Shown: positions 62,960-64,000 of the stretch, piece after piece
Numbering within the stretch: the first letter of the stretch is position 1
Layout of the letters: every line of letters starts with the position of its first letter
From: Fluviicola sp.
GTDB taxonomy: Bacteria; Bacteroidota; Bacteroidia; Flavobacteriales_D; Crocinitomicaceae
Reading direction: 5' to 3'
DNA length: 64,000 nucleotides
Assembly: GCA_002734085.1 (NCBI GenBank)
Contig: NVXV01000001.1
Location: 485,000-548,999 of the forward strand
Made by a program: the position numbers and the translations under genes
The notes under the pieces: model-generated
The model's database searches: none
Seen by the model: only the letters and a program-made list of their open reading frames with translations
Told to the model about the DNA's origin: nothing

Positions 62960-63723
62960 AAAAAATAATTTTGTTCATATCTGTTTTTCTAATCCCTGTG
63001 ATAGCATATACTCAAGAAAAAGGGGCTTTAGGAGTTGAGTTTAGCGCAAATCGCAATCAATATAGCATGGATGAATTTAACGAAAGCGTAGACAATGTTA
63101 ATTCTAATAGCTCTTTAATTTTAACTAGTAATGAGTTTTCAGAAATCACTAGTGGAATGGGATACGGGCTTTCAATTAACCTACAATTAAGTGATTACTT
63201 CAATGTAGGTGTATATGGAGATTATTTCCTAGGAAAGTCGGAAAATGAATTTATGTATATTAGTGGTGGCGAGTTCGGTACTCCTATTGATACATCTTAT
63301 TGGACTCGACATTTTGAAGTAAACAGTTTAATTTTAGGATTAAAGTCAAGTTTTTTTATAAGCAAATCAGCTTTTTGGAAAAAATATGATTGGTTATCAA
63401 ATGTGGAATCAACAATTGATGTTGGTGTAGGATATAGTTTTTCAAGTTCTATATTTTACAATATAATTAAAGATAAAGTAATGGGGACGGGTAAAGAAAT
63501 AAACAAAGTCACGGGAATTCACCTTAAAAGTCAATTTAAAATTGGCTATATTATTTCAAAAAACACCCATTTTTCGAGTATAGGTCTTAAAATTGGGTAC
63601 CAATACCTCCAAACTTCTCAATTGAAAGGAGGTGAATTTAGCTATTTTTTCAGTGAAGAAAATGCACCTCGTCTAAACTTTTCTGGGTTAACTGCTGGAA
63701 TTTATTTAACTTTCGGTAAATGA
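62956..63723 (+). CDS. Outer-membrane beta-barrel-like protein B (paralogue of A)
   Basis: A 255-residue exported protein that starts with GTG overlapping the previous stop (GTGA). It has a signal peptide (MKKIILFISVFLIPVIAYTQ), the shared motif YSMDEFNES, strand pairs such as GLSINLQLSDYFNVGVYGDYF, and the paralogous block SQFKIGYIISKNTHFSSIGLKIGYQY, ending GLTAGIYLTFGK. It matches protein A along its whole length, so the pair arose by tandem duplication. The third gene starts inside its stop codon (ATGA). Function unknown. Confidence 0.75.
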   Translation: MKKIILFISVFLIPVIAYTQEKGALGVEFSANRNQYSMDEFNESVDNVNSNSSLILTSNEFSEITSGMGYGLSINLQLSDYFNVGVYGDYFLGKSENEFMYISGGEFGTPIDTSYWTRHFEVNSLILGLKSSFFISKSAFWKKYDWLSNVESTIDVGVGYSFSSSIFYNIIKDKVMGTGKEINKVTGIHLKSQFKIGYIISKNTHFSSIGLKIGYQYLQTSQLKGGEFSYFFSEENAPRLNFSGLTAGIYLTFGK

Positions 63724-64000
63724 AGAAAAATATTGTAATATATATAGCTTTAATTTTAGGTGCTTTCTTTAGTTCTTGTAGAAAGGATAAGGTACCTTTT
63801 ATTGCACAAGAAAATATAGCAGATACTTGTGATTGTCAACCTATACCTACCATAGAAGGATATAGCACTGGATATAATCATATTCATGACTCAATTTATT
63901 TATCATTTCCAAGGTTTAACCCTAATAATAATGACGAAATCATGTTTGCCGAATGGGGAGAAAATGGACAACGAATTCTTTATAAATATAACTTGATTAC
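63720..64000 (+). CDS. Predicted lipoprotein (3' end outside window)
   Basis: ATG at 63720 overlaps the stop of the barrel B gene as ATGA. The visible 93 codons begin MKKNIVIYIALILGAFFSSCRKDKV, a lipoprotein signal with lipobox FSSC (lipidated Cys20). After it comes a short Cys-x-Cys (DTCDCQP), then FAEWGENGQRILYKYNLI, which has the feel of a PD40/WD40-like strand. The gene runs off the right edge, so its full length and role cannot be told. Its position suggests that it belongs with the protease and the two barrels. Confidence 0.7.
   Translation, partial: MKKNIVIYIALILGAFFSSCRKDKVPFIAQENIADTCDCQPIPTIEGYSTGYNHIHDSIYLSFPRFNPNNNDEIMFAEWGENGQRILYKYNLI

Overview
The window is AT-rich, gene-dense bacterial chromosome from a member of the Bacteroidota, most likely a marine-type Flavobacteriales relative (order level is inference). 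Evidence: three secreted enzymes end in type A C-terminal sorting domains of the type IX secretion system (T9SS). Many genes are preceded by the Bacteroidota sigma-A -7 box TAnnTTTG. MurF and alanine racemase are fused in one chain. An HU-like/SPOR envelope protein of the type seen in this phylum is present. No tRNA, rRNA, CRISPR array, insertion sequence or prophage was seen.

Layout. 1-10.4 kb: 3' part of aspS, an acyl-CoA thioesterase, a Tat-exported alkaline phosphatase, a bacilliredoxin, a TPR/PD40 periplasmic protein, a large T9SS-exported metallophosphatase with PKD domains, and dprA. 10.4-18.1 kb: a TonB-dependent receptor coupled to kdsB, the HU-SPOR protein, a secreted C1-type cysteine peptidase with a membrane-anchored EEP-family hydrolase, and a UbiA-like membrane protein. 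18.2-21.2 kb: gcvP. 21.2-26.4 kb: a two-component locus (REC protein, hybrid kinase with HPt, sigma-54 activator, second REC protein). 26.4-30.8 kb: a PLP decarboxylase, a ChaN-like protein, an LD-carboxypeptidase and an HWE/HisKA_2-type kinase. 30.9-41.6 kb: GT-C-like membrane proteins, asparagine synthetase, MurF-Alr, thymidine kinase, and an MBL/beta-CASP hydrolase operon. 41.8-50.4 kb: a T9SS serine protease with a redoxin, then an operon of a secreted protein, a uridine kinase-like protein and a 1226-residue multi-TM kinase. 50.5-58.4 kb: dxs, a YebC-family gene, a CvpA-family gene and a YhaO/YhaN (Mre11/Rad50-like) pair. 58.5-64 kb: a subtilisin with a propeller and a T9SS tail, followed in a coupled operon by two paralogous outer-membrane barrel-like proteins and a lipoprotein cut by the window edge.

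The most distinctive unit is the 21.2-26.3 kb locus. Both of its 5' regions carry two copies of a palindrome (TTTTCA-N3-TGAAAA) whose starts are exactly 20 bp apart, placed about 80-125 bp upstream of sigma-54-like -24/-12 elements. No TAnnTTTG box was found in either region. This fits an auto-regulated bacterial enhancer-binding protein controlling its own phosphorelay. The second unit worth attention is the protease/barrel/barrel/lipoprotein operon at the right end.

Several genes begin with TTG or GTG (dprA, murF-alr, a GT-C protein, two kinases, both barrel genes), often overlapping the previous stop codon, so automated ATG-based starts would be wrong here.
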